Position numbers and translations under genes: made by a program
Assembly: GCF_021018895.1 (NCBI RefSeq)
Contig: NC_079376.1
Coordinates: forward strand, 11,213,001-11,277,000
DNA from: Seriola aureovittata
Taxonomy: Eukaryota; Chordata; Actinopteri; Carangiformes; Carangidae
Direction: 5' to 3'
Length of the DNA: 64,000 nucleotides
In this document: positions 26,303 through 38,516 of the stretch, piece by piece
Layout of the letters: each line of letters begins with the position of its first letter
Position numbering within the stretch: position 1 is the stretch's first letter
The notes under the pieces: model-generated
The model's database searches: none
Told to the model about the DNA's origin: nothing
What the model saw: the letters and a program-made list of their open reading frames with translations, nothing else

Positions 26303-29020
26303 AGGTTCACATAAGATTTATAACTTTCTGTGTCCTGGTTCTGAACTGTCTTTGAAGCCCCAAAATTGTCTCATCCAGCATGTGTTAGGTATCATTTCAA
26401 TTGACACCATGCACTCTACTACTAGTGCTTTGAATTGAGCATATTTGCATGCTTGTTAGATGGAAACAGCTGTCAGGGGAGATAGCGAGAGTGACTCACT
26501 CCTCGTTCCCTCACTTATCGTTTGCCTATTCCAGTCTCGCTCCTCTTATTGTGACCTCCAAGAAAGTCAAAAAAATTCAGTTCTTTTTCTCTTTTCTCGC
26601 CATATTTTTTCTGTCTCGTGTTCACACTGAGTTCACACAGCATGGTGACTGATTTTTTGGAAATGTTGTGGCCAGAGGTGTGCTGTGCACCTGTGGCACA
26701 GTTGGAAACCGGCTTGGATTAGGATGAATTAATTATTAGTATGTGTTGTGTGCAGTGTGCTCATGAAAAGTTTTTGAGAGGTTCTGCCATAAAATTTTCT
26801 CTCAAAGACACAAGCACAAAGAAATACATTCCAAACAAATTTGAATCACACCGACCACACTACAGAGGATGCTTTTCAGCTTAGTTCAGTTTATTTGATA
26901 ATAAAAAGCAACATTTATAGCTCAGCTTTGTTTGTCAAGGAAAACACTACAAAGTCCAGGACTTATTTTGCTGCCATTGTGTTAACACATCTTAACATCT
27001 TTCAGAAGAACCAAACTCTGAATGCAGAAGACAGTTTAGTGATATTTTAAGAGCTAAAGTTAGCTGCAACCTGCAGTGAGGTGGGGACCAGCTGTCAGTT
27101 TTTAGGATATGGCCAACTCCACAACCCCACAGAAAGTTTTAAAGCTTCCATGCACACACACTGTTCTTAACATCATCATGACGATACCACTTTGCAATGT
27201 GCATTGTTGTCACTGTCACAGCAGATAAACATCGAAAGCTAAATCCTCACAATATTTTTCACAAAATGGCTGGAATTGGAAGCTGAATAACTTCTGTGTC
27301 TGTTTTGTTTGAAAATGCTTGACTTCACTGACTTCATATCATCTTTATCTACATGGTGATTTCTCTGGCCAAGTAATAAGACTCTAAACTGTGTTGTCTG
27401 CAGCTGCACAGAATGGAGTTGGAGGTTGGCCTTATTGAACAGTTTTCATGTTATGATGGGTTAAACAATTCACATAGAGATTAATAATAGCGATATTGCC
27501 ATCCACAAGGTTCATGTCGTAGTCATGGTGATTGGAGCTGTTACTCATTGAACTGGTTCATAGAGTACTTTCCTTACCTTCGTTTAATGGCCTTGGCCCC
27601 CCACAGTAGAAAAACTTAAACAGTGATTGCAGTTTATAATGTAGTCTTACTGTTAAATAAAAATTTTTAATACATCAGCGTCATACATAATAATGCATCG
27701 TAAATATTCAACCAAGGGCCATTCTTAAACTGCAGCACTTTATGTAATTGATCCTTAGATGGAGCTGGAAGCCAGTCTGAGTGTCAGAAAGGTGTAAGAA
27801 AGAAGAGTGCTGTCATGCTGTACATGTACAGAAATATCACAATGAAAAACGGATTGAATCACAGTGTAATGTCAAGCCTTCACAATTCTTATGTTAGGAG
27901 AGTTTTATTTATATGCACAAATCTACAATACGCTGACCACAGATGGTGCTTTAGAAACGGACATGGTTTCTAAGAAACAGCAAAGCTGTAACATGAAGTC
28001 AAGATAACACTGATGACTGACAGGAATTCTGTTTTGGTATGTATTGTTATTTTCAGTTCTTGTTGGTTCATGCCTGCCTCCTCCATCTCCATAGCATGTA
28101 GCCCTTTCAATGCATATCTCTTTCCTAAGTGTAAATATCTTCCAGATGCATGCCACACTGTCTGTGTGCCATCATACGTGAGTCCTGCATTCCCCTTTGG
28201 TCCTCTATAATACATTTTCAGCAGCGCTAATAGATGTTTGTTTGCCTGTAGTGGCTGTGTAATGAATGACTCATAGCATGAGTGGCACCAATGGGAAGCC
28301 TGTTCTCCTCTTAAAGCAGAAATAATTGACAGCGCATCATATGCCAGCTCATCTAAATACAGAAACCTGTGCTTGTGTTAACAGAAAACTGAATCCAGGT
28401 CAAGTCATTATGGCATCATCAATTAAAATAGCATCATTATCAAACAGCTGGCATGCAGCCTGTTTCTTGCATGATCTATGACACATGCTTTTAGTAAGAC
28501 AACAAAGGTTAGATCCCAGGATCAGATGACAAAATTTGCTGGCAGTTGCATTTTAAAGAAACTGCAGTTACAGCTTCTGTAATGTGACATATTTCTGACT
28601 GAAATGGAATATGTGGGTGTAGAATCATTTAGAGAGGGATTTGATCTGATAGTTGGGGGATTTGATTCGGTGCTCAGAAGTAGCTGTTGTCTAGTGAGTG
28701 CAGTGTTGTAGAAGGATGTGTACTTGTAGAGGGCTCTTGACCTCCACCCACACCTCCCTCGCCCACGTTGTTAGATCAGGAGGTGGCTGGATGAGGGAGA
28801 AATTATTAAATTATACCTCCAATAACCACTCTTTTGGAAACTGACATCCAAACACACAACTCCAAACAAATGATATCACCATGCTCGCCAAAACGACCCA
28901 CAAGCTAATGCTCAAATTTAGTTTTATACAATGGGTGGGGTGAGCCAGTTCGCATTTTGATCACTGTGACCTCAGAAGCAGGCTGAGAAAAACACACACA
29001 TGCACGCTCAAACACACGTT
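26299..29020. other. Intron stretch without recognisable genes
   Basis: Unique-looking AT-rich sequence. No gene, RNA or element recognised. Confidence 0.6.
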
Positions 29021-29234
29021 TGTACAGCTATCTTTGCGAGGACACTCATTGACATAATGCCCCCTTACCATCACAACTGAATGCCTACCCCTGACCTTAA
29101 CCCTATCCTGAACGTAATTCTAACCTGAACCCTACAACCACTTAACCTCAAACAGCCCTTTGAAGGCTTGTCAGGAAGTGAGGACCGGCTGAAATGTCCT
29201 CACTTTCTCAAAATGTCAAACAAGTCTTCACAAT
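29021..29234. repeat. Dispersed fish repeat with decayed CCTAA-like core and GTGAGGAC/GTCCTCAC stem
   Basis: This 214-bp segment begins tgtacagctatctttgcgaggacactcattgac (the first 20 bases are tgtacagctatctttgcgag) and ends in tcctcactttctcaaaatgtc. Its middle is a run of degenerate (C)CCTAA/CCTGAA motifs (29085-29135) reminiscent of an eroded telomere-like array. Near the end gtgaggac (29178-29185) and gtcctcac (29196-29203) are perfect inverted copies separated by 10 bp. I recognise the unit as widespread in teleost genomes but cannot name it. It directly abuts the CA array that starts at 29242. Confidence 0.6.
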
Positions 29235-29240
29235 ACGTAG

Positions 29241-29353
<113 letters not shown>

Positions 29354-29734
29354 CACATCCAGCCATAGTGTATTTAAAGTGGTAGCCTGCTGTTTTCGTT
29401 CCTCCTGGTCTCCTTTGCCTGTCAGGGGCCTCAGATACTGTTGTTTAATGAGCAGAGGCTCTCCTCACACACTCCTGGTCTAGTCTGTTGCTGTGTGTCT
29501 GCTGTTGCAGTGCTGACCAGAGGAGACATGCAGGTCTGTGTCCCAGGGCTAATTGCTGCTACTTGGCTGATAGTCTTTCTGATAGTCTCCACTCTCATTG
29601 ACTCCCCGGACTCCAGGGGGATTCCCACAGGCACCCAAAGACAAACAAACCTGGGCGGACAATCGATAACGGATGCAAGAGTTACCGCTCAGCTCAGCTG
29701 CTGATTAAGATTCTCTGGGAATGTGTACGCGTAC

Positions 29735-29735
<1 letters not shown>

Positions 29736-29780
<45 letters not shown>
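29736..29780. repeat. (TG)n microsatellite
   Basis: About 22 TG units ending in gcgcgc. It is opposite in orientation to the CA array 385 bp upstream. Confidence 0.95.
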
Positions 29781-29784
<4 letters not shown>

Positions 29785-31156
29785 TATGTAAGAGAGGGAG
29801 TGTGTAAAGGTGTTTGCTGATTGTCCCTACTCCTTGATAGTTAACTGGAATCTTCATCCAGTCCCTGAGTGCTTGTTTATGTGATTTTGATTAAGAACAT
29901 GACACAGTTCATCCTCACAGCAACACCACATTAATGCTCCCAGGTAATTATTCCCACAACATCTCAGGTTTACAACATGGTTGGTGAGATTGTGTCTACG
30001 CCTCAATATGAGAATAGATAATGTACTAGTGCCAGCCCAGACTGGGTGCTATTATCACTAAGCCTAATAATTAGTATAGCTTTTATAACCATGTCCTTTT
30101 TATGTAATTTGATTCATCTATCATAAATCATAATAAAAATAAAAAAGTTAAAATATTGACTTTAGTTATTTACCAAACAGCTATTTAAACTTTTCAACAT
30201 ATGCCTGACAAAGACGAATACATACAGCCCATGATAACATACTAGATATAAACACATTGACTGAAGTCCCTATAACCAAACCAGAACATTTCACCATGAA
30301 TTTAAATGATGTGTTATGGAATTGTTTCCTTCCTTTTTATGCTTTAACTACCATTTTTATCTTAATACATTAATTTCATTCTAAGTTTAATTCCTCTTAA
30401 TCCATTCATTTACTTTTAGAGTTTAAAGGGCAGGATTTTCACACTTTTCCCCAAGTATAAAGCACAATGTTATTTCTAATGTAGATACGTGTTTCTAGCA
30501 ATATTTAAATACCACAATTGTAATACTGCAAAATCTGTCAAAGTAAACAGTTGAAACATTTTCTTACCAGTAAAACCCTAATGGGTAAGATGTTGTAGGA
30601 TTGATTTACATATATTGTTTTTGTTGCAGCTTATGGCATGACGTGTCTCTGTGTGCCACTGACTGCCACTGGCGAGCAAGCAATGCTGTGCTGTAGTGTC
30701 ATCTTGCCTCTTCTTCACCCTCTCTACCCGTCTATTCCTTCTCTTCCTCTTCTCTCTGGGCTCATGTTTGCTTTTGTTCTCATCTCCAGCCCGACTGACT
30801 CACAATGATGATCTTGACCAAGCGCAGGGAAAGGTCAAGGTTGGCCGGTAAATTGCCTCAAAGCAATCAGCCTTGTCTCTCTGTGCTAACAGTGTGAGCT
30901 CTCTGTCTCTGTCGCCATCTTGCCATCGCTCTATCTCTCCATCTTTTTTTTCTCTTCTTCTCCATCTCTGTGTTTACCCAGGGGGGAGACGTGTGTCAGG
31001 GAGGATTGGCAGCAGGGGGGGGGGGGTCTGCCCTGCTTTGAAGTTTTGGTTCTGACCGGCGGCTGGGTGAGGGCTGGGGACTTGAAAGCACAGAGCGTCA
31101 CTGCCTGGGTGACATTTCAACATAGACCAGTATGACCCAGCAGGGTGCTTGTGCAT
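29781..31156. other. Intron stretch without recognisable genes
   Basis: AT-rich to about 30630, then C/T-rich with a poly(G) run at 31012. Nothing coding recognised. Confidence 0.6.
31012..31026. repeat. Poly(G) tract
   Basis: An uninterrupted run of about 12 G residues inside cagcaggg...gtctgccc, in a G-rich neighbourhood. Confidence 0.85.
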
Positions 31157-31208
<52 letters not shown>

Positions 31209-31225
31209 TTGTGTGTGTGTGTGTG
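31157..31225. repeat. (TG)n with a short TATATATATTT interruption
   Basis: This GT array leads into the first copy of the 649-bp duplication. The tatatatattt block is repeated at 31851-31861. Confidence 0.92.
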
Positions 31226-31683
31226 TTGTCAAAAGAGTATCTCCTCATGGCTTCAGCTGTCTTCAAGGACTGCTGGCTGCTGGGGGCTATTTGCCTCTGC
31301 ACCGAAGGGATTACCTTTCATTACATGAAAAACAGAATCACCCCTTCAACCTCTAACCCCTCGCTCAACAATAGTGCCACTGGGATGCTGTGCTAGGGCT
31401 GAGTAACTAGATCCAGTTCACAGATGTTTCATGAGCCATGGCTACATATAACACTTTATATCATTTTCAGAACACACACATATGCACACACAGGTCTCAA
31501 GGACATACTCCTTTTGGTCAGCTGTTCTTTCCAACCCAGTGTGTCTGAGTGGCTTCCCTCTGATGGCTTTACACACATGAAAGACTTTGCTTTAATGTGT
31601 CACACACTACCCACACACTCAGCCAAACAACATCAAAGGCTGCCTGTGGCATGTAGCTGGACGAATGTCTTCATCTACCGGCT

Positions 31684-31686
<3 letters not shown>

Positions 31687-31771
<85 letters not shown>

Positions 31772-31809
31772 GTGCGTGTGTGCGTGCGTGTGTGTGTGTG
31801 CGCGTGTGT

Positions 31810-31859
<50 letters not shown>

Positions 31860-31874
31860 TTGTGTGTGTGTGTG
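31687..31874. repeat. Compound (TG)n-(TGCG/TGTGCG)-(AT)n-(TG)n microsatellite
   Basis: About 40 TG units are followed by tgcg-interrupted TG, gcgcgtgtgtgcgc, about 19 AT units (31813-31849), g, tatatatattt and a short GT run. This marks the junction between the two duplicated copies. Confidence 0.93.
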
Positions 31875-32332
31875 TTGTCAAAAGAGTATCTCCTCATGGC
31901 TTCAGCTGTCTTCAAGGACTGCTGGCTGCTGGGGGCTATTTGCCTCTGCACCAAAGGGATTACCTTTCATTACATGAAAAACAGAATCACCCCTTCAACC
32001 TCTAACCCCTCGCTCAACAATAGTGCCACTGGGATGCTGTGCTAGGGCTGAGTAACTAGATCCAGTTCACAGATGTTTCATGAGCCATGGCTACATATAA
32101 CACTTTATATCATTTTCAGAACACACACATATGCACACACAGGTCTCAAGGACATACTCCTTTTGGTCAGCTGTTCTTTCCAACCCAGTGTGTCTGAGTG
32201 GCTTCCCTCTGATGGCTTTACACACATGAAAGACTTTGCTTTAATGTGTCACACACTACCCACACACTCAGCCAAACAACATCAAAGGCTGCCTGTGGCA
32301 TGTAGCTGGACGAATGTCTTCATCGACCGGCT

Positions 32333-32335
<3 letters not shown>

Positions 32336-32422
<87 letters not shown>

Positions 32423-32452
32423 GTGCGTGTGTGCGTGCGTGTGTGTGTGCGC
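32336..32452. repeat. (TG)n-(TGCG) microsatellite
   Basis: This is the second-copy counterpart of the array at 31687-31803, with the same TGTGCG interruption pattern. It ends at gcgcctttctg, where the duplication stops. Confidence 0.93.
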
Positions 32453-32981
32453 CTTTCTGTCTGCCCTGCAAATGCTGTAAACAGGTGTTAACATGTCAGC
32501 CCACAAGATGCCACATGCCACTGTGTCATGATCTCCTGAACAGCTGTGCCCCACCATTGTGTGTGTGGGTATATGTGAGTGAGTGTGTGTGTGAGAATGT
32601 GTTTACTGTAAGGGTTATAAATGGCTGCAATAGGAGCTTTAGCCCTAGATTTTGTGCAAAACCAAGGACAAACAAAGAGAGAGGGTAAAGAATGAAAGGG
32701 AGCTTTATTGCAATAAATGATTTCCTGGAAAATACATGATTTTCATCTGCTGTGTCTTTCCCTGTGTGTTTTTTGTGTAGACGGTGTGAATAAGTGTGAG
32801 CTTGAAGGTAATTTGGGTAGGGAGCGAGTCTGTCCAGTAAACCAAAAGTTCATCCCTGCTGCTGGCTAATGTCTCCATCAACAACCGTATGGTCTGACAA
32901 ATGCCTTAAACACAGGACAGAAATCTACCCGATCTTTCTTTGCCTGTCTCTCTGGATTAAAGAAACAGCTAATAATACTTT

Positions 32982-33003
32982 GAATGTAAATTTCTTTCCT
33001 CAG
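32982..33003 (+). other. Splice acceptor before the first PACRG exon
   Basis: A pyrimidine-rich tract (ttgaatgtaaatttctttcctcag) ends in AG at 33002-33003. The downstream codon GTG (Val) opens the conserved VEIEKL peptide in phase 0. No nearer AG keeps the frame and the homology. Confidence 0.9.
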
Positions 33004-33175
33004 GTGGAGATCGAGAAGCTGGACTACCACCACTACCTGCCTCTGTTCTTTGATGGCCTATGTGAGACTATTCATCCGTACGAGTTCTTCGCCCGCCAGG
33101 GAGTCCATGACATGCTGGAGCACGGAGGCCCCAAGATCCAGCCCGTCATTCCCCAGCTCATCATCCCCATCAAGA
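33004..33175 (+). CDS. PACRG: PACRG internal exon (upstream of the two in this window)
   Basis: This exon encodes 57 codons plus the first base of the next one, beginning [20 protein letters not shown], with PYEFFARQG in the middle and QLIIPIK at the end. These strings match vertebrate PACRG from memory, with small substitutions such as CETIH where mammals have CEMTF. PACRG is a HEAT/ARM-like helical protein of the ciliary axoneme. With CFAP20 it forms the inner junction that closes the B-tubule onto the A-tubule, and it partners MEIG1 in sperm-tail assembly (family knowledge). The exon starts in phase 0 after a pyrimidine-rich acceptor ending at 33003 and stops before the donor gtaagt at 33176, leaving phase 1. 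Third positions are strongly G/C (GTG GAG ATC GAG AAG CTG), unlike the AT-rich flanks, which supports real coding. The open frame runs past both splice sites by chance. PACRGL is a less likely alternative because the match is to PACRG proper. Confidence 0.96.
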
Positions 33176-33181
33176 GTAAGT
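33176..33181 (+). other. Splice donor GTAAGT
   Basis: The consensus donor gtaagt directly follows CAAGA. Placing the cut after 33175 leaves one base (A), which pairs with AT of the next exon to restore the Asn codon of the IPIKNALN segment. Confidence 0.92.
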
Positions 33182-33497
33182 CTGGGAAGGTGTCTGCACT
33201 CACGGTTTACCAATCACACACATCACAGCTGCTTTCCCAAGTGACCCTATGTGGGTTGATGTCGTTTTACATTCACATTCACTTTCCCTGCAACTGAAGG
33301 GAAAAAATGTGGTTTACTCAAGATATAAGGAACACCGTGCAAATACTATTATTATTTCAGCTTAAAAACATTTAGAATATTGTTAAGAATGTTGCAATAA
33401 AGCTCTAAAGAAAGTGAAGAAGAGAGAGAAACCAAAGATAAAAATTGTGTATTTTTAAATAATGTGGTAACTTGATTTTATTTTTCAGCTCTAAAAT

Positions 33498-33529
33498 ATG
33501 TTGTATAATCACACAAGATTATACAACAT
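33498..33529. repeat. Perfect inverted repeat, 13-bp arms, 6-bp loop
   Basis: atgttgtataatc (33498-33510) and gattatacaacat (33517-33529) are exact reverse complements separated by acacaa. It lies 323 bp after the donor of the first PACRG exon. No T-run or RNA-gene context supports a terminator or small RNA. Confidence 0.9.
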
Positions 33530-34411
33530 TAAGATACAGCAAGTATTTCATTAACTTTCACAGCAAAATGGCCTTAATCATTTGAATTCATTTAGCAAAT
33601 CTTTCTATAAGTAAATATTGTTATTTTATGAGTGATTGACAGCCAAGTAATCTGCTCGGTTAGAGTTTAATTGCAGCCTTAATAAATAAATATTTTTGCA
33701 TGCCATTACTCACTATTTTGATGACAGCATCATTTCATTTTGATTTATGTCTGCTAACAAATCCCAAGACTACAAGGCATTCCCCATTGCTGAGGAACTT
33801 TAACTAGCTGCTTATTGAAATAAATGGCAGATGCTAATAACACACAGAGGTGTGGGCACAAATTGAAAGTGTAGTTGTTTGGAAACCTGATGTTAAGCAA
33901 CTTAACGAGGAATCATAAAGAATGTCCTTTGTAATTTTTTTTTTTCAAAATTGGCTGGCTTGGAAATACTTAAGAATGAATAAATAAATGTAACATTATT
34001 ATATGAATATTAATATGCATCATAATCTGTATCTAAAATGTCATAACATACTTTTTAATAATTACACACAATGGCACATTAAAAGCCCCCCAACATTGCA
34101 GCTGTAAAGAGTGTAACTAAAATAGAACAACATATTTTATCAGGAATAGACTCACCTGTCTTACACACTCGCACTACAACAGATTCTAACATTACCATAC
34201 AACCAGTCCTGTGACAAGTCCTAATTTGGTTTCGCAGTCATACTGTTCCTATTATTACATCAGCCCTCAGGGCGAAGCGTCCTTGCTTTTGCATTTGCCG
34301 GAAGAAGGTGGCTCTAAAAGCATGCCTGATAATCTGCCATGAATGTGGTGACGTGCTACATTTAACTGTGTCATCATGTTGTGCCTCCTTACCTTTCCAC
34401 GCTGACACCTT

Positions 34412-34428
34412 CCCGCGCGCGCACACAC

Positions 34429-34505
<77 letters not shown>
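34412..34505. repeat. (CG)n-(CA)n compound microsatellite
   Basis: cccgcgcgcgcac leads into about 43 CA units with one ACGC interruption. Confidence 0.95.
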
Positions 34506-34506
<1 letters not shown>

Positions 34507-34725
34507 GTTGGCAGATTGAGGTGGGTGGAAAGGTCATTTTGCAGGGCAAAGTGGTCTCTGACTTCAAAAATAGACATCAGAATTAACTGTGATGTGGCCA
34601 GGAAAGGTTTCTTGTGTGGCAAACATGCAGGGGATAAAGGTAGAGTGAAGTTAGAGGAATGCAGAGTGTGGCTTTTGTTTGAAAATTTCAGCACACATGC
34701 AGAGACACACAGTCTCTCTCTGTCT

Positions 34726-34728
<3 letters not shown>

Positions 34729-34764
<36 letters not shown>
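34729..34764. repeat. (CA)n microsatellite after a CT-rich run
   Basis: About 18 CA units preceded by agtctctctctgtctctc (34711-34728). Confidence 0.93.
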
Positions 34765-34767
<3 letters not shown>

Positions 34768-34901
34768 TTGTCTTTTGTTGGGTGCCGCTGCCAAGTGGAG
34801 TGTCAGTTTCAAAGTGGGAGCCTTTAAGTGGCGCCCAGTGAGCCTGGGATAGTGTTCATGTCACGGGCAGTTGGCTGGTGGAGTGTATGTGTATCTGAAG
34901 A

Positions 34902-35056
<155 letters not shown>

Positions 35057-37251
35057 TCCTTGTTTATGTGTGTGTGGTGGACGTCTGTGGAGGCAGAGGG
35101 GCATAACGGCCAACACTAGGCAGGGCTATTGGAGACACAGAGACACTGACAGACTGACCCTGGCACAGTGTGGTACCGCGCTACTTATGGTACTGAACAC
35201 GCTGCAGGGTCTTAACCATTACACACTAACACATCTGAAATCTTGTGTTTGCATGAATGTTACTGCATTTTTACTTGTTGATGTTATTTCCTAAATAGCT
35301 GGGAAATCTATTATTTAGAAAGTAAAATTTATTGATTCAGTTGAAAATTGACCATTCCCATGTCATGTCAATGCAAAATGTTGTTATGCAGGCTGATGAT
35401 TTATCCCCATCTTTTCACAGGCAGTTTAAATATTTGGATAGCCTAATGTCTGTTCTGGCCTTTATCAGGAGGCACCCACTTTACACACGCCTAGACATGA
35501 TACACACAGTGACTAGGCCACTCACTAACTTAGGCAGTAGTTTATTAATTCAAACCCCTCAGCAGTTTTGGTCATTTTCCTTTGGGGGGATCAAAGGTGG
35601 TGGTTATGCTCCTCATGAAAACACACACTTTGCACTGATAATGGAATTTTGAATGGTCTGCTCCTTATTAACTTCTTGGTTTATTAAAAATCAGGCCTGT
35701 TTCGCCATCCACAAGGCAAAGCCGCCAGTCCGTGTCTCTGTTGCAGATTAATTACTTTTCTATGGAGCACGGAAGAAGAGGGGATGGTGGAAAGGGGAAG
35801 AAAGTAAAAGCCGTCTGCAGTTTAAAATGGCAAGATATATATTTTTCTCCTCTGACGTTAATACATCTTCAATGTGGCTGGCAGGCTCTTATCTGCAGAG
35901 CGACTGAGTCACGTCAGGCCCTGGTGAATTTTGATGATGACTGCAGGTCACCCAATGAGAATACACAATGAAGAAGGCTGTGGCTGACATTATACTCTAA
36001 GACCCTGTCCTCTGTGACTTAAAGACTGAACTATTTCCTACTGTATGGCGTGTCACCTTCACCCCCACACTAGAAAGACTACTTCATAGGTGAAAAAAAG
36101 AAGTAACTAATGGTAAACCAACAGTACATTATTTATATGAAACACTTATGAAACACTGATAACAGTAGCATGGTGAGTTACAGAGAAAGGGTAAACTGTT
36201 ACTGAAATGCTGTGGTTTGGGTTTTTCTGACTTCTTTAAATAGGGAGGAAGATTCAGAGACATGCCTCCATTGAGCCTCAGTTGATTGGCATAACATTTG
36301 TTCAGCTTTGAACCAAAATGAGACTTTCATTACAAGAAGATCCTCAGTTACGCCTCTGCACGGGAACATCTTCTTCTGATCTGAAAAGTATATTTATACA
36401 CTGAGCGAGAACAATTCACCGCTAAACTCTCCAACGTGTCACCCTACCTCTGACATTTCACAGGAAATAGAATACAAGGTCACCATTGTTTTATTTTCAC
36501 ACTGAATATGAAACAGGTCCTAGCATGAATAGATGATTACTTTATTCAGATTTGTCTCAACACAGGTTTTATACCAGCATTAATATATCAGGCCCTCGGC
36601 TTCCTTCTCCCTTGCTCTTTTAATTTTTTTTTTCTTTCCTTTTTTTCAGCAAGGCGAGAGTGCCAATGAATAATTGAACAGTCCTGCAGTCCAAATGTCA
36701 CAGCAGGGAAAATTGTTTGCGCTGGTTGGTAATTAGAATTTCATTGTTTGTTATGTAGGTTTGAAATTCCTGTCATTCCACATTCCACTTTATCTTAGTG
36801 ATGGCAGATATCTTTTCTGTCTGTTGGAGGCACCAAGGCCGAGATGGAGAGATGGCATAAAGCACAATACATTTGCTCATTCAGCATCATCTCCACCGCT
36901 GGTTCTCAGTATAGGCCTCACACACACATTCGCATGCGTGTACACTGTCACTGACACAGACAAGACATATGGAGGCGAAGCTGTCATGCACTCAAATGGA
37001 CACAAAACAATGGACCTGGTGCAAGTCATCATTTTCTCTCATACATACGCATACACATTAGATAGATAGATACTACCATAAATGCAATATGAATAGTGTG
37101 TAAAATGTTTTATTCCTTTGACCTCTCAGCTTCCTGTTGTTTATATGACTCTTCTACGTTGTGAAACTTCATTTATATTTTGCTGCTGCCATGTTCAGCT
37201 CTGCCTGTGCTTATGACTGAGGCTGACATTTTGTCTGATTGCTTATAAAGT

Positions 37252-37266
37252 ATGTGTGTGTGTGTG

Positions 37267-37300
<34 letters not shown>

Positions 37301-37302
37301 GT
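37252..37302. repeat. (TG)n microsatellite, interrupted
   Basis: TG units with GG and TTTG interruptions. Confidence 0.9.
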
Positions 37303-38011
37303 GATGAGTGTGTGTTATGAGTGTGTTATGCATATGAGCTGTTTTAAGGCAGGCAGTGGGGGAGGCATTATGCTGTTCGCTGAGTGCTCTGCTGTCACAC
37401 AATATTTTCAGGTTGTTGCTCTTTCTGTGTCTCAGTCAGTCTTCTCTTTCAATTTGAATATAGTGCTAGGGATCGGAATTGTTAGGATGTCATTATTGCT
37501 CCTACTGATACATTGATGTTTTCATTGATTTCACTGATTGATTTGCAAGAAACAGAAAGGAAATCATTAAGAGTAGAATGAACATGGCTTCATTTTTGTG
37601 TCAGTGCTGCATCCAGCACAACGACATCTTAATCGTTGGGCTGGTAAATTTGCACCCAGCGCAGACACACAGGTGGGATCATTCGTGCAAACTGGTGGGC
37701 GTTTCATTCACATGACTCATCACAAAATGAGTTGTTGATATCTTGGTGGAAAGATAGAAATCTCAGAACCAGTATGTGTCCACTGTATGTTTTCATAAAA
37801 ACACATCTAGCTGGCGATCTAGTTACTTTGTCATGAAGGAGAAATGAAATACTTGTTGCATCACAAATATCGAATAATGCTTAAAAATGCAACAGTCCAA
37901 CCAATAAATGTTTTTAAATAAGCATCAAAATTAAGAAACAAAAAAAACCCAAAAATCTCTTTAGCGGCAATAGCATCATTGTATCATACTATGACATTTT
38001 CAGATATAGTG

Positions 38012-38034
38012 TTTGCTATGATAATCATAGCAAA
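38012..38034. repeat. 23-bp palindrome
   Basis: tttgctatgat and atcatagcaaa are exact reverse complements around a single central A. Confidence 0.85.
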
Positions 38035-38354
38035 GTGTGAGAGTTAATGTTACCAAAGCCCACCCTTCTCTTGCAAAGTCAGTTGTCAAGACAGAATGGG
38101 AGAAAGAGGGAGAAAAAACATTAAGGTTATGTTTGCGACTTCACATTTCTCAAGTGCCGACCAAAAAACCTGCTGCAACAATATCAGTACTCCAGGTTCT
38201 GATTCTAAACTTAAACGTAATTGGTCATAATTTGTTGCCTTGTATCTGTGAGACAGTGAAGATACTCAACACATTCATTATTTAGACCAAAAAGCAGGTT
38301 TTAATACTTTGGGTTTTTCTTGTCATTTTCCTGTCTTTTGTCAAATTAGAAGTT

Positions 38355-38412
38355 GAATTAAAAATTAAAAATTTGATTTATTCAAATTAAAATGTTGATT
38401 TATTCACATTTT
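38355..38412. repeat. Short AT-rich tandem repeat
   Basis: aaattaaaaatttgatttat followed by tcaaattaaaatgttgattt and attcacatt: two imperfect copies of a unit of about 24 bp. Confidence 0.6.
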
Positions 38413-38516
38413 AACCCTAATAACTATCTTAATTGTAATTTGATTAATCAGCTCTTTGATTTCAGGCAATTAGTGTTTCATTCTTGGTGCTAACTTTCTC
38501 TCTCTCTTACTAAGCC

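Larger units (their letters stand above)
31199..32452. repeat. 649-bp tandem duplication bounded by GT microsatellites
   Basis: The unique core at 31226-31690 recurs at 31875-32339 with a constant offset of 649 bp. I count two mismatches in about 465 bp: 31304 g versus 31953 a, and 31676 t versus 32325 g. Each copy runs from a tatatatattt-(GT)n-TTGTC segment through the core into a long (TG)n array ending in a characteristic tgcgtgtgtgcgtgtgtgcg pattern (around 31767 and 32416). The copies then diverge: the first continues into gcgcgtgtgtgcgc-(AT)n and the second into unique sequence (ctttctgtctgccc). The short open frames inside the two copies are identical shadows of the duplication, not genes. 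Confidence 0.92.

Noticed and set aside
29085..29135. Interstitial telomeric repeat
   Set aside because: The CCTAA-like units are too degenerate and few; better explained as the core of a dispersed fish repeat.
31424..32480. Two long open frames (starting at 31424 and 32073) sharing the same first ~90 residues
   Set aside because: They are the same non-coding sequence repeated by the 649-bp duplication, and both run into Val-Cys repeats encoded by TG arrays. No codon bias, splice context or homology.
36761..37069. 102-codon open frame on the + strand
   Set aside because: No homology recognised; it spans intron sequence with CA-rich bits and is compatible with chance.
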